Below are positions 14,314 through 21,919 of a DNA stretch of 22,048 nt, piece after piece. The notes under the pieces were generated by a model. The model made no database searches. It was given only the letters and a program-made list of their open reading frames with translations, and was not told the origin of the DNA. The stretch is from Planctomycetota bacterium (lineage in GTDB: Bacteria > Planctomycetota > Phycisphaerae > Sedimentisphaerales > Anaerobacaceae). The translations under genes and the position numbers were made by a program. Numbering within the stretch: position 1 is the stretch's first letter; each line of letters begins with the position of its first letter. The DNA lies in assembly GCA_022567055.1 (NCBI GenBank), contig JADFHU010000006.1, positions 1 to 22,048 on the forward strand. The letters run 5' to 3'.

Positions 14314-14937
14314 ATGGCTCAGGAAGAACAGGTGCTGGTCATCGAACGGACGGTCCTGGAGACCGTAGGCATGTTTCAAGGTCTCATGTTCGACGTGGAG
14401 CGCTACCTCGATCAGATCTTTCTCCCCGGTGTACCCCGCTATATGTCCAGGTCACAGGCAGAAGAGGATCCCCACTACAAGCAGATCATCCCCTACGTGA
14501 TCATGACCCACGACGGGACCTACCTGAGTTACGTGCGGGGCAAGCGATCGGGCGAAGGACGTTTGGTGGGCAATCGGTCCATGGGGATCGGCGGCCACAT
14601 CAACCCCACGGACGACATGCCGCTCTTCTGCGACGACTTTAGGGAGTCCTACCTGGCCGCGGTGCAGCGCGAAGTCGCCGAGGAGGTGGAGGTGGAAAGC
14701 GACTATACCGATCAGGTCGTCGCGCTGCTCAATGACGACTCCAATGCGGTCGGCCAGGTTCACCTGGGCATCGTACACTGCTGGTTTCTGAAAGCGCCCA
14801 AGGTCAGCAAGAAGGAGCAGATGATCACCCAGATGAGTTTCATGAGCGCGGCACAACTACAAGAGGAGCGCGACAGCCTGGAAACCTGGTCACGCCTCTG
14901 CCTCGACGGTCTCGAGCAGATGAGCTACCAAGGCTAG
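14314..14937 (+). CDS. Nudix-like predicted phosphoesterase (COG4112 type)
   Basis: A 207-residue cytoplasmic protein. The start is fixed by a perfect AGGAGG six bases before the ATG at 14314; the frame is open further upstream but only through a repeat. GIGGHIN (91-97) leads into a stretched Nudix box whose second half, E-x7-REVAEEVEV (111-127), keeps the metal-binding Glu120, Glu123 and Glu124. The usual glycine near the end of the box is Glu126, and the first half carries an insertion (DDMPLFCDD). I recall this layout from the MutT-related group COG4112, called predicted phosphoesterase, whose substrate is not known. The rest (VLVIERTVLETVGMFQG at the N-terminus) is typical of that group. 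The gene ends four bases from the convergent aldo/keto reductase gene. Confidence 0.8.
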   Translation: MAQEEQVLVIERTVLETVGMFQGLMFDVERYLDQIFLPGVPRYMSRSQAEEDPHYKQIIPYVIMTHDGTYLSYVRGKRSGEGRLVGNRSMGIGGHINPTDDMPLFCDDFRESYLAAVQREVAEEVEVESDYTDQVVALLNDDSNAVGQVHLGIVHCWFLKAPKVSKKEQMITQMSFMSAAQLQEERDSLETWSRLCLDGLEQMSYQG

Positions 14938-14941
14938 GATT

Positions 14942-15874
14942 CTAAGACAGCGCTTTGTTCACGCGTCGGATCGAATCGCTGATCTCATCCTGCGTCAGCA
15001 TGCCGATGGTGATGGAGTCCACGAGTTCATTGCCGAAGACATATTTCAGAGAGGCGTCCTTCTCCTGGGAAGTCTTCAATGTCCCTTCACCGAAGATTTT
15101 CATGCCGACAACGTGCTTCCCGTTGGCGCGCGCCTGCTTGAGAACGGCGGAGACCACCTCGGGGGGCCCATCCATCTTCGCCCCTTTGTTGTTGATGCGT
15201 GAGAGGATGACATCGACCCAGGGATGGGCGGCGGCCACTTTGAGGGCTCCGAGGTCGTGACAGGAAACGCCCACGGCCCCGACAACACCCTCCTGCTTCA
15301 ACTCGGAGAGTTCGTCGCGGATGCGTTCGTAGGTCTTTGGCCACTCGGAGTGGGTCATGCAGTGAATCAAGCATATCTCAAGGTGATCTGTCTTGAATTC
15401 CTTGCGGAAGCGATCCACCTCGCGGCGGGCCCCACCCGAAGGCGAGTTCCAAAACTCCTGCCTCGGCCAGATCTTGCTGAGAATGGCGTAATTGTCGCGA
15501 TTGACATCGGCCAGCGCCTTCTGGACGGAGGGGTGGACCCCATAGAGATCGGCGGTGTCCATGAGTGCGATGCCCTGATCGAGACCATGGCGAATCAGTG
15601 CTGTCGAGGCCTTCATACCCATACGGGTGTGCGCGGAGGAGCGGGCACCGCCCTGAACGCCGGTCCCCTGTGCCAGGCGAGAGACCTTGACCCCAGTCTG
15701 TCCCAGGGAAATGATATCGCTCGCTCGCCGGTTCGGTGGCGTCGGCACCGCCTCGATCCCGCCTGCCCATCCTGAAGTCGCCATCAGGGCACCGGCCCCG
15801 GTCAATGCCGTCGTGATGAATTGCCGACGATCCAGTCGGCCACGGGTGTCTTGAGTCCTACGAGCATCCTTCAT
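14942..15874 (-). CDS. Tat-exported aldo/keto reductase
   Basis: A 310-residue NAD(P)H-dependent oxidoreductase of the aldo/keto reductase superfamily. A twin-arginine signal (DRRQFIT at 15-21, then a moderately hydrophobic stretch to AGG) implies export already folded and with cofactor. The catalytic tetrad is visible: Asp106 and Tyr111 (DTADLYG), Lys134 (ILSKIW) and His171 (LIHCMTH). The TIM-barrel strands follow to VGMKIFGEG (about 251-259). Substrate unknown. The start at 15874 has AAGGA nine bases upstream. Exported aldo/keto reductases are frequent in Planctomycetota and allied groups, alongside secreted sulfatases and PQQ-like proteins as found here. Confidence 0.9.
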   Translation of the reverse strand: MKDARRTQDTRGRLDRRQFITTALTGAGALMATSGWAGGIEAVPTPPNRRASDIISLGQTGVKVSRLAQGTGVQGGARSSAHTRMGMKASTALIRHGLDQGIALMDTADLYGVHPSVQKALADVNRDNYAILSKIWPRQEFWNSPSGGARREVDRFRKEFKTDHLEICLIHCMTHSEWPKTYERIRDELSELKQEGVVGAVGVSCHDLGALKVAAAHPWVDVILSRINNKGAKMDGPPEVVSAVLKQARANGKHVVGMKIFGEGTLKTSQEKDASLKYVFGNELVDSITIGMLTQDEISDSIRRVNKALS

Positions 15875-16075
15875 GGGCGTCTTCCTTTCTGAGCTGGTGT
15901 CCGGGACACTTCACGGCCCGGGAGCTTCTTCCCTGTCATTGTAGGTTTTAGGAGGAGACTATTGTGCATTCATTCTAGGTCTGGCGACCAGACACGTCAA
16001 TGAAAAAGGGGACCCTAGGGGATTCCCGTAGGTTCTCATTGGCACTGGGCGCCTTGCGACACCGCCGTAGTCGCT

Positions 16076-17524
16076 CTAGCCGGCCGCGGCAATACAGTAG
16101 AGATACTGCTTGCCCTTTAGGTACATCTCGTCGCCGGCAAAGGCAGGTGAGCAGTCGAACTTGTCATCGAGCCTGTTGACGGCCAAGACCTCGAAGCTGT
16201 CGGAGGCATTGAGTACATGAAAAACGCCGTTGCGGCCCACAACGTAGACTCGGCCGGCGGCCGCGACAGGCGACGCATAGACACCCTTCATCTCGTCCAT
16301 CTTCTGCTCGACGAAATGAGGCTTACCCGTTTTTGCGTCATAACAAGAGATCACTTCGTTTTTACTCTTGCAGACGTAGAGCCTGCCCTGATAGAGCAGC
16401 AGTGAGGGCACATAGGGGGTTGCCCTGTCGACCTCCCAGGCGATGGCATCGGAGCCCGTCAAATCCCCGGTCTGACCGAGACGAATCGCCTGCAGAGCGT
16501 TGCCCCGATATCCACTGGCGCAGTAGACCATGCCAAAGCCCACCACCGGGGTGGGTATGACATTCCGCGTCAGCCCACCGCACTGCCAGATGACATCACC
16601 GGTTTGCACATCGTACGCTCTGGTAAAATCGGTCGCGGCGATGATCACCTGCAGTTTTCCATCCACGGTCACCGGGACGGGGGTCGCATGGGTGGTCGTC
16701 TCGTCCCGCGCCTCTTTCCAGAGCAGATTGCCGGTCTTCTTGTCGAAGGCGAAGATGAAGGAGTCCCCCCGTTGGTCTGCGACGACGATGAGGGCATCGC
16801 CGGCCAGGGACGGCGCCGTGCCCTCGCCGAACATGGTCGACATTTGGGGCAGTTCCTTGCTCCAGATCTGATTCCCCTGCATGTCATAGCAGTAGATGCC
16901 GCGAGAGCCAAAGTGGGCCCAGACGTACTGACCATCCGTAATGGGCGAAAACGAGGCGTAGCCATGGTCCCGATGGTGCCCCTGATGCGGCTTGAGCTGA
17001 CAGGCAGTCTTTTCCCACAGGACCTTGCCCGTGCCTCTATCCATACAGACCAGGTTGAACTTGAACTGTGTGGTGGGAGGTTTAATGCCGAATCGCCCGC
17101 CGAATCCCCGACCAGGGCCCCTGCCAGGGGTACCGCCACGGCCAGAATCACGGCCACGACCACGACCACGGCCAAGATCACCGCCACGGCCAGGATCACG
17201 GCCCCTGCTACGCCTGCCGGCGGCGTCTTCAGCGGCCGGCGCGGCCACTGCGCTGGTGTCCTTGATGCCGGTGTCGACGGCCGCCTGGAAGAAGATCTTG
17301 TCCCCCCAGACAATGGGCGAGGAGTTGGATCCATCCCCCGTCAGCTTGACCTTCCACTTGATGTTCTGAGTTTCGCTCCAGGTGGTAGGTGGATTGCTCT
17401 CTGGCGCGATCCCCATGGTGTCGGGGCCGCGCCAGGTGGGCCAATGGTCTTGTGCGGATAACGCGCCGACGGCTGCGCCGAGCAGCAATACCAGGATGAT
17501 GTGAAGCATCTGTGACTTCTTCAT
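16076..17524 (-). CDS. Secreted PQQ-like beta-propeller protein with Gly-Arg-rich insertion
   Basis: A 482-residue exported protein. A signal peptide (MKKSQMLHIILVLLLGAAVGALSA) precedes WPTWRGPDTMGIAPES, the usual opening of planctomycete-type PQQ-like repeat proteins. Propeller blades carry the repeat W-x-x-K-type motifs, for example GTGKVLWEKTA, GNQIWSKELP, TGNLLWKEARD and TGDVIWQCGG. This is not a quinoprotein dehydrogenase: I see no metal or PQQ ligand set, and the fold probably serves as a binding scaffold. Residues about 101-146 (17087-17224) are a striking Gly-Arg-Asp-rich low-complexity insertion between blades 1 and 2. The ATG at 17524 has AAGGG six bases upstream. Confidence 0.9.
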   Translation of the reverse strand: MKKSQMLHIILVLLLGAAVGALSAQDHWPTWRGPDTMGIAPESNPPTTWSETQNIKWKVKLTGDGSNSSPIVWGDKIFFQAAVDTGIKDTSAVAAPAAEDAAGRRSRGRDPGRGGDLGRGRGRGRDSGRGGTPGRGPGRGFGGRFGIKPPTTQFKFNLVCMDRGTGKVLWEKTACQLKPHQGHHRDHGYASFSPITDGQYVWAHFGSRGIYCYDMQGNQIWSKELPQMSTMFGEGTAPSLAGDALIVVADQRGDSFIFAFDKKTGNLLWKEARDETTTHATPVPVTVDGKLQVIIAATDFTRAYDVQTGDVIWQCGGLTRNVIPTPVVGFGMVYCASGYRGNALQAIRLGQTGDLTGSDAIAWEVDRATPYVPSLLLYQGRLYVCKSKNEVISCYDAKTGKPHFVEQKMDEMKGVYASPVAAAGRVYVVGRNGVFHVLNASDSFEVLAVNRLDDKFDCSPAFAGDEMYLKGKQYLYCIAAAG

Positions 17525-17702
17525 GCCCTGCCCTTTCCCATGGATTCCATTTCATTCGTCCGGACCGCTCTCGCAGCGCGAAATCTCCGCGATAGCTCAC
17601 AGTTTCTACTCCCATTTGCGTCCAAGGGTTCGGCGCGCCGGAAATAGGGGCATTGTGCCGCGGCCAGACGACTTCTCGGCTACGGACGGTCGAAATCGCG
17701 CC

Positions 17703-17731
17703 TTGAAGCTGGACCCAACCCTGGCTACAAT
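17703..17731 (+). promoter_or_regulatory. Sigma-70 promoter of the CehA-like protein gene
   Basis: TTGAAG at 17703-17708 and TACAAT at 17726-17731 are exactly 17 nt apart. Transcription would begin near 17738, 40 nt before the ATG at 17778. Confidence 0.6.
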
Positions 17732-17777
17732 GTGACTTGCTCGCTCAAGACAACCCTCACTGGTAGGAATCGAAACT

Positions 17778-18614
17778 ATGAAGCGACTTTCCCTCCCCTT
17801 CACGTTCCGCTTGCCATGCTTGGCCTACTTTCTGTTCCTCTTCTCTGGCACGCCTAGCGTGCAGGGTCTCCCCCTGATCAAGAAAGTCCCCTATCAGCCC
17901 TTTGTGGCCGCGACCCAGCGGCTGCTGGAGGCCCTGGATTTCTGCGGCGCGCCTCTGGAGGCCGAGGACGTGGCCGCCATCCAGCGGGCGATCCGGCGAG
18001 ACCCCAGCGAACAGACCTGCGACGCCCTCCAAAACATCCTGGATCGTTACTGCATCGTCGGCGTCAACATCAATGCCGAAAGCCGTGTCAAAGTGGCCGA
18101 GGGACCGGCCAGGAAGTTAACCCTGAAAGAGGGTCGGTCCGTCAGAATCACGTGCGACTTCGCGGCTCTGCTGGCGAAAGAACCCACCGAAGAGACAGAG
18201 CGCATCCGCAAGAGGCGGCTCGATGCCAAACCCTACTGGCACATCGAACGGGCGCGCATAGGCAATTCACGGAAGGTCCCCGTCGAACTCATCGTCAACG
18301 GGGCCGTGGTGGCAAACAAGGCCATCGAGGCCGATGGCGTCATACGCTCTCTCGCCTTCGACATCCCCATCGATCGCTCCAGTTGGGTCGCCATACGGGT
18401 CCTGGCCTCGGTTCACACCAATCCCATCTTCGTCGAGGTCGACGGCAAACCCATTCGCGCCGACCTAAAGAGTGCCGAGTGGTGCCGCGAGGCTGTGGAC
18501 GTCTGCTGGAACGCCAAGCATGGAAAGATCCGAGATGCGGATCAAGATGCCGCAAAGAAGGCCTACCAACACGCCCGTGACGTCTACGATCGAATCATTG
18601 CGGAGAGCAAATAG
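17778..18614 (+). CDS. Secreted protein with the terminal modules of CehA/McbA-type metallohydrolases
   Basis: A 278-residue exported protein. A signal peptide (to about residue 30, PSVQG) is followed by QPFVAATQRLLEALDF (about 40-55) and VGVNINAESRVKVAEGPA (94-111). I recall these from the N-terminus of large planctomycete proteins that carry a CehA/McbA metallohydrolase domain. KPYWHIERARIGNSRKVPVE (141-160) and SSWVAIRVL through HTNPIFVEVDGKPIRADLKSAEWC match their C-terminus. The catalytic middle, with its metal-binding histidines, is absent; the junction would be near residues 111-116. A promoter 40 nt upstream and AGGA before the ATG suggest it is expressed. The SGNH gene follows after 41 nt. 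The family reading is from memory and should be tested by alignment. A non-catalytic role is implied. Confidence 0.7.
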   Translation: MKRLSLPFTFRLPCLAYFLFLFSGTPSVQGLPLIKKVPYQPFVAATQRLLEALDFCGAPLEAEDVAAIQRAIRRDPSEQTCDALQNILDRYCIVGVNINAESRVKVAEGPARKLTLKEGRSVRITCDFAALLAKEPTEETERIRKRRLDAKPYWHIERARIGNSRKVPVELIVNGAVVANKAIEADGVIRSLAFDIPIDRSSWVAIRVLASVHTNPIFVEVDGKPIRADLKSAEWCREAVDVCWNAKHGKIRDADQDAAKKAYQHARDVYDRIIAESK

Positions 18615-18655
18615 GCACGGGCCGCCAGTCAGTCGCATGAACGGCGAGATCCACT

Positions 18656-20155
18656 ATGAAAGTCGTTGAAAGGCAGTCAATCAAAAGCCGAATTCACAGT
18701 AAGCTGCGTTGGCTGTTGATTCGCTTATTGGCATGCGGGGTGGTCTGCTTTCCGCTGGTGTTGGTCGAAGGCGTGCTGAGAGCATGCGTGTCTGATCTTG
18801 GACTGATAGAGGAGGATCCCTACATCTCCTTCGGGGAACTACGCCCACTCTTCGAGCCGAATGCTTCAGGCAACCTGTTCGAAACCGCCCCTGAACGCTT
18901 GCGCTATTTCTGTCCGCAGTCTTTCGCTGCCGTCAAGAGCGCAGAAACCTACCGTATCTTCTGTCTGGGAGGATCGACCGTTCAGGGACGTCCCCTATCA
19001 GTTGAGACAGCCTTTTCCACCTGGCTCAAACTCAATTTGGAGGTCCTGTGCCCCGACAGGGCCATAGAGATGGTGAACTGCGGGGGGATTTCTTATGCCA
19101 GTTACCGTCTGATCCCCCTCATGGAGGAGCTGCTTCAATACCAGCCGGATCTGTTCATCCTCTACACGGGGCACAATGAATTTCTCGAGGACCGGACATA
19201 CCGTCGACTCAAGAATGTGCCTCGAATGCTCATCGGCCTGCATCACCGATTGCTGCGTTTACGAACCTATCAACTCGTTGACCGATACTTGGCATCTCGT
19301 GGAAACAGCGACGAGTCCAAAACTGTTTTGTCCACTGAGGTAAAAACCAAGCTTGATGTGAAAACCGGACTATCCACTTATCATCGGGATCCGGTTTGGC
19401 AACAGGGCATCATCGAACACTTCCGTCGCAACCTGGAGGTGTTGGTTCAAACGGCACAACGGGCTGATGTGCCCATCATCCTGATGAATCCGGTCTCCAA
19501 CCTCAAGGACTGCCCGCCCTTCAAGTCTGAGTTCGGGCGTGACCAATCTCAGGAAGATCAGGACCGCGTCATCGCCCTCTGGGAGCAGGCCCGCCAAGGA
19601 GACACATCGGACCCCTGGAGCAGACTGCATCTCCTCGAACAGGCCGCTGCGCTCGACGACCAGCATGCGGGCCTGCTCTATCAATTGGGAATCAGCTACG
19701 CGCAGACCGGTCGCTTTTCGGAGGCCAAGTCATATTTTCTTGCGGCCAAAGAACAGGACATCTGTCCCCTGCGCATGTTGGAGCCCATGCACCAGACGGT
19801 CAAGGAGGTGGCAAGCCGCCATGGCATACCCTTGGTCGATGTAAGAGAGTTGATCGAGCAGAGAAGCGCGCACCGAATACCCGGCCAGGAGTGGTTTTCG
19901 GACCACGTCCATCCCAACATCAATGGCCACCAACTGATTGCCGATGCGCTCACCGATTGCCTTGCGGAACAACAGTTGTTTCGTTATCCCGACAACTGGC
20001 GCGAGGAGCGAGAGCAACTGTGGCAAGCACACCTTCAGTCTCTTGGAGATATCTACTACCAGGACGGTTTCACGCATCTTCGGATGCTCGAAAACTGGAG
20101 CGGTCGGAGGATACCCCGGAACAGACTGCGCGGGCGCGACCCTAACGCGCCCTAA
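18656..20155 (+). CDS. Membrane-anchored SGNH/GDSL hydrolase with a TPR-like segment
   Basis: A 499-residue protein, mostly periplasmic, held by an N-terminal membrane segment (LLIRLLACGVVCFPLVLVEGV, about 20-40). Four SGNH blocks are visible: GGST (105-108, Ser107 as nucleophile), a glycine at NCGG (about 141-144), GHNE (172-175, Asn174) and the D-x-x-H pair in SDHVHPN (Asp416, His419). The function is therefore an esterase or acyl transfer/hydrolysis, probably on polysaccharide or lipid. A helical insert resembling one or two TPR units (about 320-360, AALDDQHAGLLYQLGISYAQTGRFSEAKSYF) lies before block V. The start codon has a weak ribosome site, and with a 41-nt gap the gene may be transcribed with its upstream neighbour. 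Its end overlaps the convergent sulfatase gene by 14 bp. Confidence 0.85.
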   Translation: MKVVERQSIKSRIHSKLRWLLIRLLACGVVCFPLVLVEGVLRACVSDLGLIEEDPYISFGELRPLFEPNASGNLFETAPERLRYFCPQSFAAVKSAETYRIFCLGGSTVQGRPLSVETAFSTWLKLNLEVLCPDRAIEMVNCGGISYASYRLIPLMEELLQYQPDLFILYTGHNEFLEDRTYRRLKNVPRMLIGLHHRLLRLRTYQLVDRYLASRGNSDESKTVLSTEVKTKLDVKTGLSTYHRDPVWQQGIIEHFRRNLEVLVQTAQRADVPIILMNPVSNLKDCPPFKSEFGRDQSQEDQDRVIALWEQARQGDTSDPWSRLHLLEQAAALDDQHAGLLYQLGISYAQTGRFSEAKSYFLAAKEQDICPLRMLEPMHQTVKEVASRHGIPLVDVRELIEQRSAHRIPGQEWFSDHVHPNINGHQLIADALTDCLAEQQLFRYPDNWREEREQLWQAHLQSLGDIYYQDGFTHLRMLENWSGRRIPRNRLRGRDPNAP

Positions 20156-21551
20156 TACGGCTCATCTTCGCATGCCAGGCAACCACTTTCTTCTTCAACT
20201 CCTCAGTCACCTCGGGATGATCTTCAACGAGATTGTTCGACTCGCCAATATCAAGTGTCAGATCATAGAGCTGCGGCCGAGCGCCATCGAAGTCACAGAG
20301 TAGTTTCCACCGACCCTGGCGGACCGCGAGATCGGGCAACTCCTTGAAGCCATAGAAACTCTTGCGATCCGGAGGACGACTGAAGAAGATCGGCGCCTGT
20401 CGTGAAGTCTGCGTCCGGCCCAGTAGGGTCCCCAGCAACTCCTCGCCGTCGTAGGTCACACCGGCAGGGGATTCGCCGCCCGTCAACCTCAGTAGAGACG
20501 GGACCAGGTCGATCGCCGCAAAAACCGACGTCTTGTTTCGCGTGCCCGCCGCGCGCTTGTCGATAACACCAGGCCCCCACACGATCAGCGGCGATCGGAT
20601 ACCGCCTTCATACAAGTGGGTCTTACACCCCTTGAGGGGTCCTGCCTGTCCCGCACCCAGTTCATGTCCGTTGTCGGAGCAGATCAGGATAAGGGTGTTG
20701 TCACGCAGGCTCTCCCGGTCCCGCACGTAGTCGAACAGGCCCGCCAACTGCTCATCCATCTCTTCCAGCACCGCGCAATAGAGTTCCCGCTTGTTGTCAC
20801 CCCAATTCTCTACGGAAGGCCAGAAGGGACTGTGCACATCATCCGGCCAGAGGTTGATGTAGAAGGGTTTTTTTGCCGCCTCCGCCTCCTTGATGAAACG
20901 CAGTGCCGCCTCCACAAAGCCGCCGGTGATGGTCGAGCGCTGCCGCCAATGGACGGGCCCGCCGAGCCGTTCCGCATCCGCCCAAATACGGCCCGGCTTT
21001 TCCCAACCCGGTTTCATGGTGAGGGGAAGGAGTTTGGGACCCATGCCCTCAAAGTTCGTCAAGGAGGCGTCGAAACCATAGGCCGCGATCGGCGGAGCCT
21101 CTGCCACATCGCGCTGGCCACCCATGTGCCACTTCCCAAAGTGCCCCGTGGCATAGCCGACCCTTCTCAGGCTACGAGCCAGCATCGGCGCCGCAGGATC
21201 GAGCCAGTTCGCAATGCCACGTTCCCCGTTCTTACGACGACTGGCCAGATAGGAAGTGATACCCCAACGTTGCGGATACTGCCCGGTCGAGATGGCGACC
21301 CGTGAAGGCGAACAGATGGGGGAGTTGACATAGAACTGCTCAAACGCAATGCCCTCCTCCGCCATCGCATCGATGTTGGGCGTCTTGGCATCTCGATTCC
21401 CAAAGCAGGAAAGGTCGGCCCACCCCATGTCGTCGATGAACACCAGGATGACATTGGGCTGCAAGGCGCCAAAGTCTGCCGCGGACACACTGGACACAGC
21501 GGCCGTCAGTGCCGCCACAGTCAACACTAGGTTTCGTCCTACAAGCATCAT
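20142..21551 (-). CDS. Secreted sulfatase (type I, Cys-type)
   Basis: A 469-residue exported sulfatase of the alkaline-phosphatase superfamily. I start it at the ATG at 21551, with AAGGG six bases upstream; the open frame extends 18 codons more. A signal peptide ends near SSVSA. NVILVFIDDMGWADLSCFGN holds the first metal ligands (Asp40, Asp41). CSPSR (80-84) is the formylglycine motif, Cys80 being converted to the catalytic residue by a formylglycine-generating enzyme. GHFGKWHMGG, DDVHSPF and CSDNGHELG supply further active-site residues. It probably removes sulfate from polysaccharides. Sulfatases of this kind are abundant in Planctomycetota. All key motifs are intact. No sulfatase-maturase gene is in the window. 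Confidence 0.93.
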   Translation of the reverse strand: MMLVGRNLVLTVAALTAAVSSVSAADFGALQPNVILVFIDDMGWADLSCFGNRDAKTPNIDAMAEEGIAFEQFYVNSPICSPSRVAISTGQYPQRWGITSYLASRRKNGERGIANWLDPAAPMLARSLRRVGYATGHFGKWHMGGQRDVAEAPPIAAYGFDASLTNFEGMGPKLLPLTMKPGWEKPGRIWADAERLGGPVHWRQRSTITGGFVEAALRFIKEAEAAKKPFYINLWPDDVHSPFWPSVENWGDNKRELYCAVLEEMDEQLAGLFDYVRDRESLRDNTLILICSDNGHELGAGQAGPLKGCKTHLYEGGIRSPLIVWGPGVIDKRAAGTRNKTSVFAAIDLVPSLLRLTGGESPAGVTYDGEELLGTLLGRTQTSRQAPIFFSRPPDRKSFYGFKELPDLAVRQGRWKLLCDFDGARPQLYDLTLDIGESNNLVEDHPEVTEELKKKVVAWHAKMSRIRAR

Positions 21552-21670
21552 AGTGCACCCTTTCGATTCGCGCAGCGAATACTGCCATGTTTGTGAAGAA
21601 CCCATAGACCTTAGGCGTATTGATTTCAGTTCTCATTATGGAACCCGGGAAACGTTAAACCAAACATTCA

Positions 21671-21699
21671 CTTATAATTGGCCAATACACTTGTGGCAA
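21671..21699 (-). promoter_or_regulatory. Sigma-70 promoter of the sulfatase gene
   Basis: Reading the reverse strand, TTGCCA (21699-21694) and TATAAG (21676-21671) are 17 nt apart. Transcription would start near 21664, leaving a leader of about 113 nt before the ATG at 21551. The long leader could hold regulatory structure; none was identified. Confidence 0.55.
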
Positions 21700-21799
21700 T
21701 AGCTTCTGAAATAATCCCGCGATCCTGCCATTGACCGATCAGCCCTTCGTATAAAACTTAGATTGCCCTCCCCATACCAATCTTGTATCCTTGCCTCAT

Positions 21800-21919
21800 A
21801 TGGCTCGACCTGTACGTCTGGAATATGAAACTGCGTCTACCACGGACCGCCTGTGGAAATCAGCGAAGCATCCTCTTTCGAGATGATGAGGACAGACGAC
21901 GATTCCTCCTGAAGCAACC
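21800..21919 (+). pseudogene. Remnant of a REP-associated Y1 (TnpA-REP) transposase
   Basis: From the ATG at 21800 the frame gives MARPVRLEYETA, the familiar start of REP-associated tyrosine transposases (RAYT, Y1_Tnp family). The next frame supplies VYH. The third, from about 21847, gives GNQRSILFRDDEDRRRFLLK. Together they match the expected VYHV-x-x-RGNQR...FRDDEDRRRFL. Two single-base deletions explain it: one near 21835 and one after the VYH codons, where a GTG codon appears as GG. The Arg before GNQR has also become Cys. About 40 codons are present; similarity ends where foldback copy 3 begins at 21920. It has no visible ribosome site. The gene is not functional. The rest of it might continue beyond the window. 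Confidence 0.72.

Noticed and set aside
16604..17461. A 285-codon forward frame opposite the PQQ-like gene
   Set aside because: It is a mirror of the propeller gene, including a Thr-Ala-rich run that is only the antisense of the Gly-Arg tract.
16076..17524. Quinoprotein alcohol dehydrogenase
   Set aside because: The repeats are PQQ-like, but the usual PQQ and calcium ligands and the expected length are absent; it is better called a propeller protein.
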